This document shows positions 40,863 through 51,700 of a DNA stretch of 64,000 bases, piece by piece. The stretch is from Verrucomicrobiota bacterium. GTDB lineage: Bacteria > Verrucomicrobiota > Verrucomicrobiia > Opitutales > Opitutaceae. The notes below the pieces were generated by a model. It was given only the letters and a program-made list of their open reading frames with translations. It ran no database searches and was not told the DNA's origin. Positions within the stretch are counted from its first letter, which is position 1, and every line of letters starts with the position of its first letter. A program made the translations under genes and the position numbers. The stretch is from positions 248,001 to 312,000 of the forward strand of contig JAEKKV010000016.1 of the NCBI GenBank assembly GCA_019510185.1. Reading direction: 5' to 3'.

Positions 40863-41846
40863 ATGAAAGCCAAGAAGAAGACCATGTATCTCCACGCGAC
40901 GGCCGCGGGGGAGGCGCCGCGGATCCAGCGGAAGTATGACGCCCGGTTCAAGACCACGCCCGCGTATCTCGCCACCCTGCCCGACATGATGGAGGCGGAC
41001 ACGGATTCCATCCAGGGCGCGCATGTGCCGATCCAGCAGGTGGGGGTTTCCAATTTCAAACTGCCGCTGAAATTCCGTACGAAACAGCGTAAGGTGCTCA
41101 CGCTGGAGGCGAGCGTCACCGGCACCGTTTCCCTTGAGGCGGACCTGAAAGGCATCAACATGAGCCGGATCGTCCGCTCGTTCTATGATCACAAGCACGA
41201 GGTGTTCACGGGCGAATGGATGGGCAAGATCCTCGCGGCCTACCTGCGGCGTGTGGAAAGCAAGGCGGCGCGGCTGAAGATCGATTTTTCCTACCCGATC
41301 GTGCAGCGCAGCCTGCGCAGCGGGCTCGAAGGCTACCAATTTTATAACGTGGCGTTCGAGGGCGTGATGACGGGAACGGGCGAATACCGCCGATTCATTC
41401 ACTTTGATTTTGTTTATTCGTCGGCATGTCCCTGTTCCGCCGAGCTGTCCGAGCATGCGCGCGACCGTCGCGGGGTGTACGCGATTCCGCATTCACAACG
41501 TAGCAAGGCACGCCTCACGCTGGAGGAAACCCCGGGCAAGAAAATCTGGATCGAGGACGTCCATGCGCTTTGCGTCGCCGCGCTGCACACCGAGACGCAA
41601 GTCATGGTGAAGCGCGAGGACGAGCAGGCCTTCGCCGAACTCAACGGCGCCCACGTGAAATTTGTGGAGGACGCCGCGCGGCTGCTTTACCTGCGTTTCA
41701 ATGCCGATCCGCGGATCAAAGATTTCCGGATCGCCTGCGCGCATCTCGAATCCCTCCATTCGCACGACGCGGTGAGCGTGATCGTGAAGGGAGTGAAGGG
41801 CGGCTTCACGGCCGATTTCATGGATTTCCGCGCGCTGGTGTGCTGA
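40863..41846 (+). CDS. folE2: GTP cyclohydrolase I type B (FolE2)
   Basis: Makes dihydroneopterin triphosphate from GTP, the entry step to folate or biopterin; unlike FolE it does not require zinc. It has 327 residues with the FolE2 signatures [30 protein letters not shown], and the active-site [16 protein letters not shown] with the metal-binding Cys, then [18 protein letters not shown]. The ending FMDFRALVC is near the usual length. ATG at 40863. It lies 82 bases after the PTPS gene and 16 bases before the SDR. Confidence 0.96.
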   Translation: MKAKKKTMYLHATAAGEAPRIQRKYDARFKTTPAYLATLPDMMEADTDSIQGAHVPIQQVGVSNFKLPLKFRTKQRKVLTLEASVTGTVSLEADLKGINMSRIVRSFYDHKHEVFTGEWMGKILAAYLRRVESKAARLKIDFSYPIVQRSLRSGLEGYQFYNVAFEGVMTGTGEYRRFIHFDFVYSSACPCSAELSEHARDRRGVYAIPHSQRSKARLTLEETPGKKIWIEDVHALCVAALHTETQVMVKREDEQAFAELNGAHVKFVEDAARLLYLRFNADPRIKDFRIACAHLESLHSHDAVSVIVKGVKGGFTADFMDFRALVC

Positions 41847-41862
41847 GTTTTTAAACGTCGTC

Positions 41863-42573
41863 ATGCCCAAGCCCGTCATCCTCATCACCGGCGCGTCACA
41901 AGGAATCGGGGCGGTCATCGCCAAGGTCTTTGCGAAGGAACTGCGCGGCGTTCGCCTCGCTCTGGTGGCCCGCAACGCGAAGAACCTGACGGCCGTCCGG
42001 CGGGCGTGCGTCAAGTTGGGCGCGCAGGCGGAGGTGTTTGTCTGTGACGTGGCCGACGAGGCCGCCGTCACGACTATGGCGGCGGCGGTGAAGCGGCGGC
42101 TGGGCACGGTCGACGTGCTCATCAACAACGCGGGCGTGTTTGCGGCCGCTCCGTTTGTGGACACGACGGCGGCTGATTTCGACCGCATCGTGGCGGCCAA
42201 TTTGCGCAGCGCCTTTTTGGTGAGCCGGGCGTTTGTTCCGGCGATGATCCGACGGAAGCGTGGCGATGTTTTTTTCATGAGCTCGATCGCGGGGCTCGAT
42301 GCGTACCCGAACAGCACGGCCTATTGTGCGGCGAAGTTCGGCGTGACCGGACTGGCGAAGGTGTTGCGAGCCGAAACCCGCGAACACGGAGTGCGGGTGT
42401 GTTGCGTGCATCCAGGGGCAACCTGGTCGCCCTCTTGGTCGGGCAGCGGAGTGGCGGAGCAGCGCATGATGCCGGCGGAAGACGTGGCGCGCGCGTTTTT
42501 CGACATCTATCGGCTGGGGCGGCGCACCGTGGTCGAGGAGATCGTGCTGCGGCCCCAGCTCGGCGATTTGTAG
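41863..42573 (+). CDS. Short-chain dehydrogenase/reductase, candidate sepiapterin reductase
   Basis: NAD(P)H-dependent SDR, 236 residues. Nucleotide motif TGASQGIG, NNAG as NNAGVFAAAP, catalytic Ser in MSSIAGLD, and YxxxK in AYCAAKFG. Arg in LVARNAK after the second strand favours NADPH. Directly after folE2 (16 bases) and in the same direction, so it is the likely reductase that would turn 6-pyruvoyltetrahydropterin into tetrahydrobiopterin, i.e. a sepiapterin-reductase-like step. Other SDR substrates remain possible; the assignment rests on context. Confidence 0.8.
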   Translation: MPKPVILITGASQGIGAVIAKVFAKELRGVRLALVARNAKNLTAVRRACVKLGAQAEVFVCDVADEAAVTTMAAAVKRRLGTVDVLINNAGVFAAAPFVDTTAADFDRIVAANLRSAFLVSRAFVPAMIRRKRGDVFFMSSIAGLDAYPNSTAYCAAKFGVTGLAKVLRAETREHGVRVCCVHPGATWSPSWSGSGVAEQRMMPAEDVARAFFDIYRLGRRTVVEEIVLRPQLGDL

Positions 42574-42626
42574 GACTGCACGCTGCATGGCGCCGACGGT
42601 GTCTGTCTTGCGCTTTGCAAGGAGAG

Positions 42627-42656
42627 GCCGGTCGATGAAACCGGCCGTCTTTCCTT
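42627..42656 (+). terminator. Terminator after the pterin cluster
   Basis: GGCCGGT at 42627-42633 pairs with ACCGGCC at 42641-42647 around a 7-base loop. The tail is GTCTTTCCTT, a weak U-rich run. It lies 54 bases after the SDR stop and 68 before the next gene, so it is a reasonable end for the PTPS-folE2-SDR transcript. Confidence 0.6.
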
Positions 42657-42723
42657 AGGTCATTTTCAGGAACGGCTTAAATTTTGAAAGGGCGGGTGGC
42701 ATGTCTCAGGCAGGAAAAACCGT

Positions 42724-42996
42724 ATGACCATTGCCAATGCATGCGGATTTTTAGCGCTCGGAACGGGCGTGGAACTGATGCCCAAGCTGTTCCCGTCTGC
42801 GACCGCCTCATCCACCGGGGTGAGCGAGCTGTGGCTCATTTTCATGGGCGCCGTGCTCATGCTCATCGGCGGCCTGTTTTTGCTCCAGGCGGCTTGGCGG
42901 CAGGTGTGGATTACTTGGGGACTGTCGGGCCTTTTTGTGGCCCGTCCGTCCGGGGACTCTGTGAACGCGCCGGTGGGCTCACGAGTTCATCCCTGA
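42724..42996 (+). CDS. Small membrane protein, hypothetical
   Basis: 90 residues with a strong hydrophobic region (ELWLIFMGAVLMLIGGLFLLQAAW) and another short hydrophobic start (ACGFLALGTGVEL). Probably two membrane passes with a basic C-terminal end. The family is unrecognised and may be conserved only among close relatives. It overlaps the MYG1-family gene on the other strand by 18 bases, tail to tail. Coding status rests on length and composition only. Confidence 0.5.
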   Translation: MTIANACGFLALGTGVELMPKLFPSATASSTGVSELWLIFMGAVLMLIGGLFLLQAAWRQVWITWGLSGLFVARPSGDSVNAPVGSRVHP

Positions 42997-43866
42997 TGGT
43001 GTGATGAGCGCCTGCGTCACCAGCGCCCGCAGCCGTTCCGGCGTGGTGGCGGAGGTTTTGGCAACGAATCCACGGGCGTGGGCGAAATGAACATCGGGGC
43101 AGGCGGCGATACGCGTAAAATCCAGCCGGGCGTCATCCCGGTAACGCGACAATCCGTAACCACCGCTGCGGCGATCGGGCGCAATCATTCCTATCACTTC
43201 GCGTCCGAGGCCGCGGCTTTCGATGAAGCGCTCCAAGCCGGCCGACGGGTCGTCAGGCAACGGATCGGTGCGCGGCAGAAAGAGCACGCGGTGCGTGTCA
43301 CCGTCATTGTTCAGATCCCAGACTTCCGCGTGCCGGGCGATGAAGTCGAGACGTTCGCGTAGCGAACGCACATAGGTGAGCAGGTCTTCGCCGATCATGC
43401 GCATCACTTCCCAGAGCGGCTCGCCGGGCAGCAGGCGATTCGCTTGCGCGAAGCGCCGCAGAAGCGTGCCATCGATGGGGGAGTTGAGCTTGCTGATCGC
43501 ATCGCGTTCCACGCCGAGCCATTGGGCGGTCGCGATGGGACCGCGGCAGTCGAACCACTCCGCCGGTTCCAGCCAGTCGCAGAACTGGCGCGCATCCTCG
43601 TACAGGCCGAGATGCTGGAGGACGAGGGACAGCGAGCAGGTGGGCGGGTGATCCTTGGGCAGCTGGTGATGATCGAAGTTGTGGAGCGCCGGATCATGGG
43701 CGTGGCCGACATCGACGACCGCGATGGAAGCATCGGCGAGATCGGCGGGCGTGGGCTCGCGGCGGAGGATGGGCGCGGGATGAACCGCGAGAAGCACGCT
43801 GCACGCGAGGAACTCATCCTTATGCGCACTGCCGGGGTGGGTGAGAATCGTGCCGAAGGCGGACAT
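42979..43866 (-). CDS. MYG1 family metal-dependent protein (UPF0160)
   Basis: 295 residues. DHH-type metal motif HNFDHHQ at about 63-69 with a preceding VDVGHAHDP, and an N-terminal GTILTHPGSAHKDEFLACSVL that provides further His/Asp ligands, as in MYG1 proteins. C-terminal GGYGLSRY and AHARGFVAKT are also typical. Human MYG1 is a 3'-5' RNA exonuclease; a nuclease or phosphohydrolase role in bacteria is inferred. The ATG at 43866 lies 1 base after the ruvB stop, so the two genes and murA form one operon. Confidence 0.88.
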   Translation of the reverse strand: MSAFGTILTHPGSAHKDEFLACSVLLAVHPAPILRREPTPADLADASIAVVDVGHAHDPALHNFDHHQLPKDHPPTCSLSLVLQHLGLYEDARQFCDWLEPAEWFDCRGPIATAQWLGVERDAISKLNSPIDGTLLRRFAQANRLLPGEPLWEVMRMIGEDLLTYVRSLRERLDFIARHAEVWDLNNDGDTHRVLFLPRTDPLPDDPSAGLERFIESRGLGREVIGMIAPDRRSGGYGLSRYRDDARLDFTRIAACPDVHFAHARGFVAKTSATTPERLRALVTQALITPSGMNS

Positions 43867-43867
43867 C

Positions 43868-44908
<1,041 letters not shown>

Positions 44909-44925
44909 GGACGAAGTTTACCGCC

Positions 44926-46215
44926 TTATTTCCACTCCACCTCGGCGCCGAGGCTGCGGAGGTTTTCGACAAAGCGCGGGTGGGCGCGTTTGATGATCTC
45001 GGCGTTGCGCACGACCGATTTTCCGGGGATCGCCGCGGCGACCATATAGAGGGCGACGGCGGCGCGGATGATGTAGGGCGAATCGACGACGGCCGGCCGG
45101 AGCGGCTTGTTGCCGAAAACGACGATGCGGTGCGGGTCGCTCACGAGGGCATGCGCGCCGAACTTCGCCAGCTCGGGGATCCAGGAAAAGCCGTTTTCGT
45201 AGACCTTGTTCCAGAAATGGATGGTGCCTTCGGCGCGCGTGCTGAGCGCGATCATCAGCGGGAGGAGATCGACCGAGAAATACGGCCATGGCGCGGCTTC
45301 GATCTTGGGGAGGAGGTTGGAGGTGAAGGGCGTCTCGATGACGAGCTTCTGGTTGCGACGCACGATCACGGTGTCGCCTTCGTGCTCGATCACGACGCCG
45401 AGTTTTTTGAAGGCCTTGGTGATGAGATCGAAGTGATGGGGCAGGGCTTTTTCCACGCGGACTTCGCCGCCGGTGATGGCGCCGAGGGCGAGGAAGGTGA
45501 CGATCTCGTGGTAGTCGGTGTTAATCGTCAGGGTGGCGCCGTGGAGTTTTTTCACTCCGGTGATGCGGAGCATCGAGGTGCCGAGTCCCTCGATCTGCGC
45601 GCCCATGGCGACGAGGGCGGCGCAGAGGTCCTGCACATGCGGCTCGCTGGCGGCGTTGATGAGGGTGGACTCGCCCGCGGCGAGCGCGGCGGCCATGGCG
45701 AAGTTTTCCGTCACGGTGACGGACATGTAGTCGCACCAGTGGCGCGCTCCCGTGAAGCCCTTGGGGAGGCCGATCACGAGCGGATCGCCTTCGTTGACGA
45801 TGGCGCCGAGCACGGAGAGAATTTCCAGATGAGGGTCGATCTCGCGAATGCCGAGGGAGCAGCCCTTGGTGTTCGCATGGATGGTGATTTTGCGCAGGCG
45901 GTGGAGCAGGGCCGGGTAGAGGAGCACCGTGGAGCGCATGTCCGACGGAAGCTCATCGTCGACGAGGGTGCTGCGGAAGGTGGAGTGATCGACGCGCATC
46001 TCGCCGTGTTCGCGATCCCAGTCGATCTTTGAGCCTTGGGATTGGAAGAAGGCGACGAGTTTCACCAGGTCGGTGATATCGGGCACGTTCTTCAACGTCA
46101 CCGGCTCGTCGGTGAGCAGGGTGGCACAGAAGATCGGAAGAACGGAGTTCTTGTTGCCCGAGGGGGTGATGGTGCCGGAGAGAGGCCTGCCGCCGTGGAC
46201 GATGAGATCGGACAT
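44926..46215 (-). CDS. murA: UDP-N-acetylglucosamine 1-carboxyvinyltransferase (MurA)
   Basis: First committed peptidoglycan step: adds enolpyruvate to UDP-GlcNAc; cytoplasmic. It has 429 residues with the two inside-out barrel domains. It starts SDLIVHGGRPLSGTITPSGN KNSVLP, with the active-site Lys-Asn pair. The Cys that fosfomycin alkylates is kept (HANTKGCSLGIREIDPH). A later Asp is in the DLLPLMIALSTRAEG region. ATG at 46215; the frame is open upstream but without family sequence. The Cys indicates a fosfomycin-sensitive form, in principle. Confidence 0.95.
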   Translation of the reverse strand: MSDLIVHGGRPLSGTITPSGNKNSVLPIFCATLLTDEPVTLKNVPDITDLVKLVAFFQSQGSKIDWDREHGEMRVDHSTFRSTLVDDELPSDMRSTVLLYPALLHRLRKITIHANTKGCSLGIREIDPHLEILSVLGAIVNEGDPLVIGLPKGFTGARHWCDYMSVTVTENFAMAAALAAGESTLINAASEPHVQDLCAALVAMGAQIEGLGTSMLRITGVKKLHGATLTINTDYHEIVTFLALGAITGGEVRVEKALPHHFDLITKAFKKLGVVIEHEGDTVIVRRNQKLVIETPFTSNLLPKIEAAPWPYFSVDLLPLMIALSTRAEGTIHFWNKVYENGFSWIPELAKFGAHALVSDPHRIVVFGNKPLRPAVVDSPYIIRAAVALYMVAAAIPGKSVVRNAEIIKRAHPRFVENLRSLGAEVEWK

Positions 46216-46326
46216 GAATGAAGGAAGGAAAAGCGGCCGCGGGCTCCGGGCGCGGCTGAAAAAGGAACGCACTCACCAACGGCGTCCGGAGGGCCGCCGC
46301 CCACCTCGTGAAGGTGGGGCGCAAAA

Positions 46327-46354
46327 AAGGCGTCCGTGGTAAAACGGACGCCTT
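46327..46354 (-). terminator. Terminator after the RGG-rich protein gene
   Basis: AAGGCGTCCGT at 46327-46337 pairs perfectly with ACGGACGCCTT at 46344-46354 around GGTAAA. Read on the minus strand it is followed by TTTT (six T in total with the stem end). It lies 34 bases downstream of the stop of the RGG-rich gene and upstream of murA, insulating the two. Confidence 0.85.
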
Positions 46355-46388
46355 GAACTGCGTTCAGGCCGGACGGCCTTGGCAAGGT

Positions 46389-47555
46389 TTAACTCGCGGA
46401 AGTCTGGCCGCCGCCACCGCCTTCGGGGCGGGGACCGCCGCCGTTGCGGCCGCGACCGCCGCGCCGACGGCGCCGACCGCCACCACCGTGGGGTTGGTCA
46501 CCTTGGCTTTGGCCGTGGGTTTGACCATGGCCGCCATGGTTGGGGTTATGGCCTTCGGGACGGGGGCCGCGGTTTTCACCGCCGCCCTGAGCACCTTGGA
46601 CGCCGCCGCCGTTGCGACCGCGACCGCCGCGATGGCGGCGACGACGGTTGCCCTCGGAAGGGCGATCGCCGTGGGGCTGCTGACCGGGCTGGCCGGGTTG
46701 CGCGGATTTTTCCGTGGTGGCGGGAGCGCTGGCGAACAGGCCCTTGAACCAGCCAACGACGCCACCGGCTTTCTTCGGGGCCTCGGCGGCCGGCGCGGGC
46801 GCGGGCTTGCGGTCGAAGTTGCGGGAATCGCGCGGCTGTTGGTTGGATCCGCGGTTGTCGCGCGGGTCGCGGGGCTGACGGCGTTGATCACGAGGATCAC
46901 GACGCGAGTCCTTCGGCCCGCCGGCATTGGGCGCGGATTCCAGCATGGGAACCTCGCTACGGCGCACGGGCTTGAAGACTTCGCGAGGCGCACCCACGGG
47001 GGAGGCGGCCGAAGCTTGCTCGCGACGGGGCTGGGGAGCGCTGTTGCCTTCGTAAGGGAAGGCGGGGGTTTCCCAGCTCTGGGACGGACGCTTGAGTTCC
47101 GCGGGAGGGAGGATGTTGAGTTCGGCCTTTTCCTCGACCTTGGGGGCCGGGGCAGGTTGGACGGGGGCCGCGACAGGCGCGACCGGAGCGGAAGCGGGAG
47201 CTTCCTCGGATTTAGCAACGCTGACGACCGGGGCGGGGGCAACCGTCACGGGGACGGGCGCTTCGACTTTGACCGGTTCGCTGACAGGAACTTCGTCCGC
47301 CGGGGCGAACGGGTTCTTGTATTCGCTCTCCGAGGTCACGATTTGGACGGCGGAGGGTTTGTAGGTGCCGGTGACGGCGTTGCTGACGGGTGCCGGTGTG
47401 GAGGCCGGCGGGCTGACGCGTTTGCCGCGCGCAAGGCCCGAGCCGCGGTTGGCGCCAGAAGAGGCGCCCCAATCGGCGGCGGGCGCGGCAGGCGCGCTGG
47501 CGGTCTCGGCACGGCCCTCTGAAGGCGTGTTGCCGGACGTGGATTGATCTGACAT
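46389..47555 (-). CDS. Low-complexity RGG-rich, probably RNA-binding protein
   Basis: 388 residues, no recognised domain. Residues 1 to about 180 are Ala/Pro/Val/Glu-rich and disordered. Then comes a basic region, DSRRDPRDQRRQPRDPRDNR, a short amphipathic helix (GGVVGWFKGLFAS, possible membrane-targeting helix), and two copies of RRRRHRGGRGRNGGG / RRRRRGGRGRNGGG near the end. RGG boxes and Arg-rich tracts resemble the scaffold part of RNase E and DEAD-box helicase tails. No catalytic domain is present. ATG at 47555. Monocistronic, divergent from the dUTPase gene. Confidence 0.7.
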   Translation of the reverse strand: MSDQSTSGNTPSEGRAETASAPAAPAADWGASSGANRGSGLARGKRVSPPASTPAPVSNAVTGTYKPSAVQIVTSESEYKNPFAPADEVPVSEPVKVEAPVPVTVAPAPVVSVAKSEEAPASAPVAPVAAPVQPAPAPKVEEKAELNILPPAELKRPSQSWETPAFPYEGNSAPQPRREQASAASPVGAPREVFKPVRRSEVPMLESAPNAGGPKDSRRDPRDQRRQPRDPRDNRGSNQQPRDSRNFDRKPAPAPAAEAPKKAGGVVGWFKGLFASAPATTEKSAQPGQPGQQPHGDRPSEGNRRRRHRGGRGRNGGGVQGAQGGGENRGPRPEGHNPNHGGHGQTHGQSQGDQPHGGGGRRRRRGGRGRNGGGPRPEGGGGGQTSAS

Positions 47556-47825
47556 GTCTATGGTTATCTGTGGGTTAAATCGCGCTCACCACGTAGGGCG
47601 GGAGCTGCGAGGGAGTGCCGGCTGCGGAACGCGGAAGCGCTCGACGGGGGCACTGAAGGGTAAAAGTCGCCTCGTTTGCCTTAATGGGCAACTGCTAATT
47701 TCGATCCGCCTGATGGCGGGCTCAAGGGATTACCTGCTGGTGCGCGTCCAGTTATCAGGAGCGGGGGATGTGTCGGGGACACTTGCCACTTGATCCCGGT
47801 CACAGGCGCGCCAGCCTCCCTGCGC

Positions 47826-48197
47826 ATGGACAAGCTCGAAGAAATTTTCCACATGCAAGAGGCCCTTAACTCGCGCATCGGCGTGACCCTCCCGCCCCCG
47901 ACCGACGAGGAAAAGGCGAAATGGATTCTTAACTACACCCGGGCCATGCAGCAGGAGACGGCCGAGCTGATCGACTCCGTTCCTTGGAAATGGTGGGCCA
48001 AGTACCAAAAGTTCGACGAGCAGAACGCCAAGGTCGAGGTCGTGGATTTGTTTCATTTCCTCGTGTCGCTCGCGCAGACGCTCGGCATGACGGCGGACGA
48101 TGTTTACCAAGCCTACCTCAAGAAAAATCAGGTGAACCATCAGCGGCAGGACAGCGGCTACGTCAAAAAAGACGAAGCCGATTCCAAGCACATCTGA
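47826..48197 (+). CDS. Dimeric (all-alpha) dUTP diphosphatase / NTP pyrophosphohydrolase
   Basis: Hydrolyses dUTP to dUMP, limiting uracil in DNA and supplying ThyX. It has 123 residues, dUTPase_2 family of the MazG-like superfamily. The metal-binding ExxE helices are seen in QQETAELIDSVPWKWWAKYQ and KVEVVDLFHFLVSLAQ. The C-terminal KKNQVNHQRQDSGY is a family mark. ATG at 47826. The upstream 270 bases (47556-47825) hold the divergent promoter region; I see no other feature there. The peroxiredoxin gene follows 33 bases later. Confidence 0.92.
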   Translation: MDKLEEIFHMQEALNSRIGVTLPPPTDEEKAKWILNYTRAMQQETAELIDSVPWKWWAKYQKFDEQNAKVEVVDLFHFLVSLAQTLGMTADDVYQAYLKKNQVNHQRQDSGYVKKDEADSKHI

Positions 48198-48230
48198 GCC
48201 GTCGCGGGCGCCCGACGCCCGTTGTGTTTC

Positions 48231-48704
48231 ATGATCGCCGCCGGCCGGAAGCTTAAGACCGATTTCAGGCTCGAGATTGTCGAGGGAGGCACCCGGCGGG
48301 AGGTTGCCTTCCGGGACCTGCTGGCGCGGCCGGCGATCGTGTCGGTTTACATGCGCAACAACACCCCGTCTTGCGACCGGCAGAATGACGCACTCGTCGC
48401 CCACGCCGCCGAATTCGACGCGTTGGGCTACAACCTCATTGCGCTCAGCCGCGACACCTGCGGCTCCCATTTGAAATACGCCGCGAAAAAGCAGATCACG
48501 TACACGCTGGCGAGCGATCCGGACGATGCTTTTGCGAAGGCGGCCGACTCCTTGGTGGAGAAATCGATGTACGGCCGGACGTATCAGGGCCCCGCGCGCG
48601 CTGCGTTTGTGATCGCCACCGACGGCACGGTGCTGGCCGTGGTCGGGAAGGTTGATGCGAAGGATCACGCCGCGCAACTCAAGGCGGTGCTGGCCACTTT
48701 GTGA
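48231..48704 (+). CDS. Peroxiredoxin (AhpC/TSA-like, BCP-type)
   Basis: 157 residues, thioredoxin-like fold. The peroxidatic Cys is in RNNTPSCDRQNDALV, matching the TP-x-C of BCP-type peroxiredoxins; a second Cys in SRDTCGSHLKY could be the resolving Cys. AFVIATDGTVLAVVGKV is the usual late strand. It reduces hydroperoxides with thioredoxin-type donors. ATG at 48231 preferred over a TTG 9 bases upstream. It may be co-transcribed with the dUTPase 33 bases upstream. Cytoplasmic. Confidence 0.88.
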   Translation: MIAAGRKLKTDFRLEIVEGGTRREVAFRDLLARPAIVSVYMRNNTPSCDRQNDALVAHAAEFDALGYNLIALSRDTCGSHLKYAAKKQITYTLASDPDDAFAKAADSLVEKSMYGRTYQGPARAAFVIATDGTVLAVVGKVDAKDHAAQLKAVLATL

Positions 48705-48724
48705 ATCAGGCCTGACGGCTTGCG

Positions 48725-51700
48725 GTGGGTCGCGCGGACTTTCATGATAAGTCTGTGAAGCCCTCCCCCAAAATTCAGGATTTGCGTGCCGAGCAGAGTC
48801 ATCGCGACCGTGGTCGCCGCCGTCTGCGTCGCTGTCTGGTTGCCATCGGAGTGGTGGTGCTGCTCGTGCTCTTCGGCTTTTTCGGGCTGCCGCCCATCAT
48901 AAAAGCCCAGGCGGTGAAACACTTGTCCGCCGCGTTGGGCCGTGAGGTCACGATTGAGCGCGTGCGCATCAATCCGCTCGTGCTCTCCGTCGCGGTCGAG
49001 GGACTGGCGATCAAGGATCGCGACGCCGGCCCGTTCGTGGGCTGGAAGCGCCTCTATGTTAACTTTGATTCCTGGTCGCTTTTCACCGGCGAGTGGCGCT
49101 TCCAGGAAATAGAGCTCAACGGTTTTTCCAGCCGCGTGGTGCTTCACAAGGATGGCACGTTCAATTTCTCCGATCTTATCCCGGCCCCCGCCGCCTCCAC
49201 TCCGCCGGCCGCACCTTCCACGCCGGCCCGACCGGTTCGCATCGGGAAACTCACGATCATTTCGGCGGCGTTTGATTTTACCGACGAGGGGCGGCCTGCT
49301 CCTTTTTCGACCGAAGTGGCGCCGCTCAGTTTTACGATAGAGGATTTCCGCACGCTCGACGGCCCGGGGGCGCCTTACGCCTTTGCCGCCACCACCGAAG
49401 CGGGTGAGTCCTTCGATTGGCGCGGCACACTCTCGGTCAATCCCCTGCGCTCGACCGGCGAGTTCAGCATTGGCAAACTGGCGTTGAAAAAATACGCGCC
49501 GTATTACGCCGACCGGATGCGGGCCGATATCCTCGACGGCACACTGGATATTGCCGCGCATTACACCATCGACCTGACCGAGGGCGCGCGCGTTCTCGGT
49601 TTGAACAACGGCGTGATCAAGCTGGGCAACCTGCAAGTGGCCGAACGCGGCGTTTCCTCGCCCGCCATCGAGTTGCCCGCGCTGACGATCACGGGAATCT
49701 CCGCCGACGGTGTGAAGCCTTCGGCCGGCATTCAGCGGATCTCGCTCGATCAGGCACACCTGCGCATCCGACGCGACGCCGGCGGCGCGTTGAACCTGCT
49801 CACCATGCTCACGCCGGAAAAAATACCGGCCGCCCCCGCCACGACTGCCGCCGCTCCGGCTCCATCCGCTCCCGTCGCTCTCCCCGATGTTAAGTTGGAT
49901 GAATTCGCCATCACGGGGCTGCTCGTTGATTTCGAAGATCGCACCACGCCGACCCCGGCGAAAAACACCATCGAGAAACTCGACCTTTCGGTGAAGCACC
50001 TCTCGCTTTCCGAAGCCGCCGCCCCGGTGGCGATCAACCTCGCCGTCGTCCTGGCGTCTGGCGGTGAGCTGGCGGTTGAAGGCAGCGCAGTGCGCGAACC
50101 GCTGGCGGCGAATCTTCTGGTCAAGGCCACGGCGCTGTCGCTCTCCGGCTTCACGCCCTACGTCGAGCCCTTCTTGAACCTGCGTCTTGCGAGCGGCACC
50201 GTGTCGCTCTCCGGCAAGGCCGGTGTCGCCGGCTCGGCGGCGACCTTTCAGGGCGATGTGAGCGTGGACCAATTTGCCGCCTTGGATGGCGCGCAGGCGG
50301 AGGACTTCGCAAAGTTCGCCTCGCTGGCCATCCGCGGACTCGATGTCACCACCGAGCCGCTGGCCGCCAAGATCGCCGAGATCAACCTCGTCGATCCAGC
50401 CGGCCGGTTTGTCATCAACGCGGACAAATCCACCAACTTCGCCACCGTGCTGCGTGCGTCCGCGGCGACGCCCGCTTCCAAGCCGGCCTCCGGCGGGCCG
50501 CCGGCCAAAACCAAAACCGGGGCGCCCGCCGCCGGCCCGTCGCCGGCATGGTCGTTGGGCAAATTCACGCTCACCAACGGGTCGTTTGCGCTGACGGATC
50601 GGTCGATCAAACCGGCTGTGCAGACGGCGCTCAACCAGTTGTCGGGCACGGTTACCGGCCTCTCCTCTGCCGATTTGCAGCGCGGGGATGTCGACTTTCA
50701 TGGCAAGGTGGATGGTATCGGCTCCATCGCGATCACGGGGAAGCTCAACGCCCGCGCCGTGACACCGGCCCCCAATGCCGCCACCGATTTCGTGATCGAC
50801 GCCCGCTCCATCGATCTGTCGCCGCTTTCTCCCTACATCGGCGCCTACGCCGGCTATGAGCTTGCCCGAGGCAGTCTCACGTTGGACGTGAAAAGCCACC
50901 TCGCGCAGCGCAAGATCGATAGCGCCAACGTTATTACGCTGAATCAGTTCACGCTGGGCCAGGCCACCAACAGTCCCGAAGCCACCAAGCTGCCCGTGCG
51001 GCTGGGCGTCGCCCTGCTCAAGGACATCGACGGCAACATTGTCATCGACGTGCCCGTCAAAGGCAGTCTCGACGACCCAAATTTCAAGATCGGCCGCGTG
51101 GTCCTGCGTGTGATCGTCAATCTACTCACCAAGGCGGCCGTCTCGCCCTTTTCGCTTATCGGCGCGATGTTCGGCGGCGGTGGCGACGAACTGGCGTACC
51201 AGGAATTCGCCCCCGGTGAGGTCAATCCGCTTCCAGCCGAGGCCGCCAAAATCGAAACTTTGCGCAAGGCTCTCAAGGCCCGGCCTGCGCTTAACCTGGA
51301 CATCACGGGCAGCTTTGATGCCGCCGCCGACCAGGATGCGTTGCGTCAGCAACAGCTCACCGGGCAATTGCGCGTCAAGCTCTGGGAAGAGCGACGCGTG
51401 CAGGACCCCGCCACGCTTCCGCCGGAGCAGATCGAACTTTCCCCGCAGGACGAAGCCCGCCTGGTGGCCGGACTCTTCGCGGAGAAGTTTCCCGCCGGCG
51501 TCGTGGTCAAGCCCGATGGCTCGACCATGGCCGTGCCCGTGCCCAAGTCCGAGGCCCGCGCAGAACGGCCGGAGCCGCGCGCCTATCACCGCGGTCAGCC
51601 GATTCTCCGGCCGGTTTTCGAGCCGAAGCCCGCGCCCCGGTCCATCGTTCCGCCCTCGTCGATCGTGAACGTGTCGAAGGACATGCAGGTGCAGGGGATC

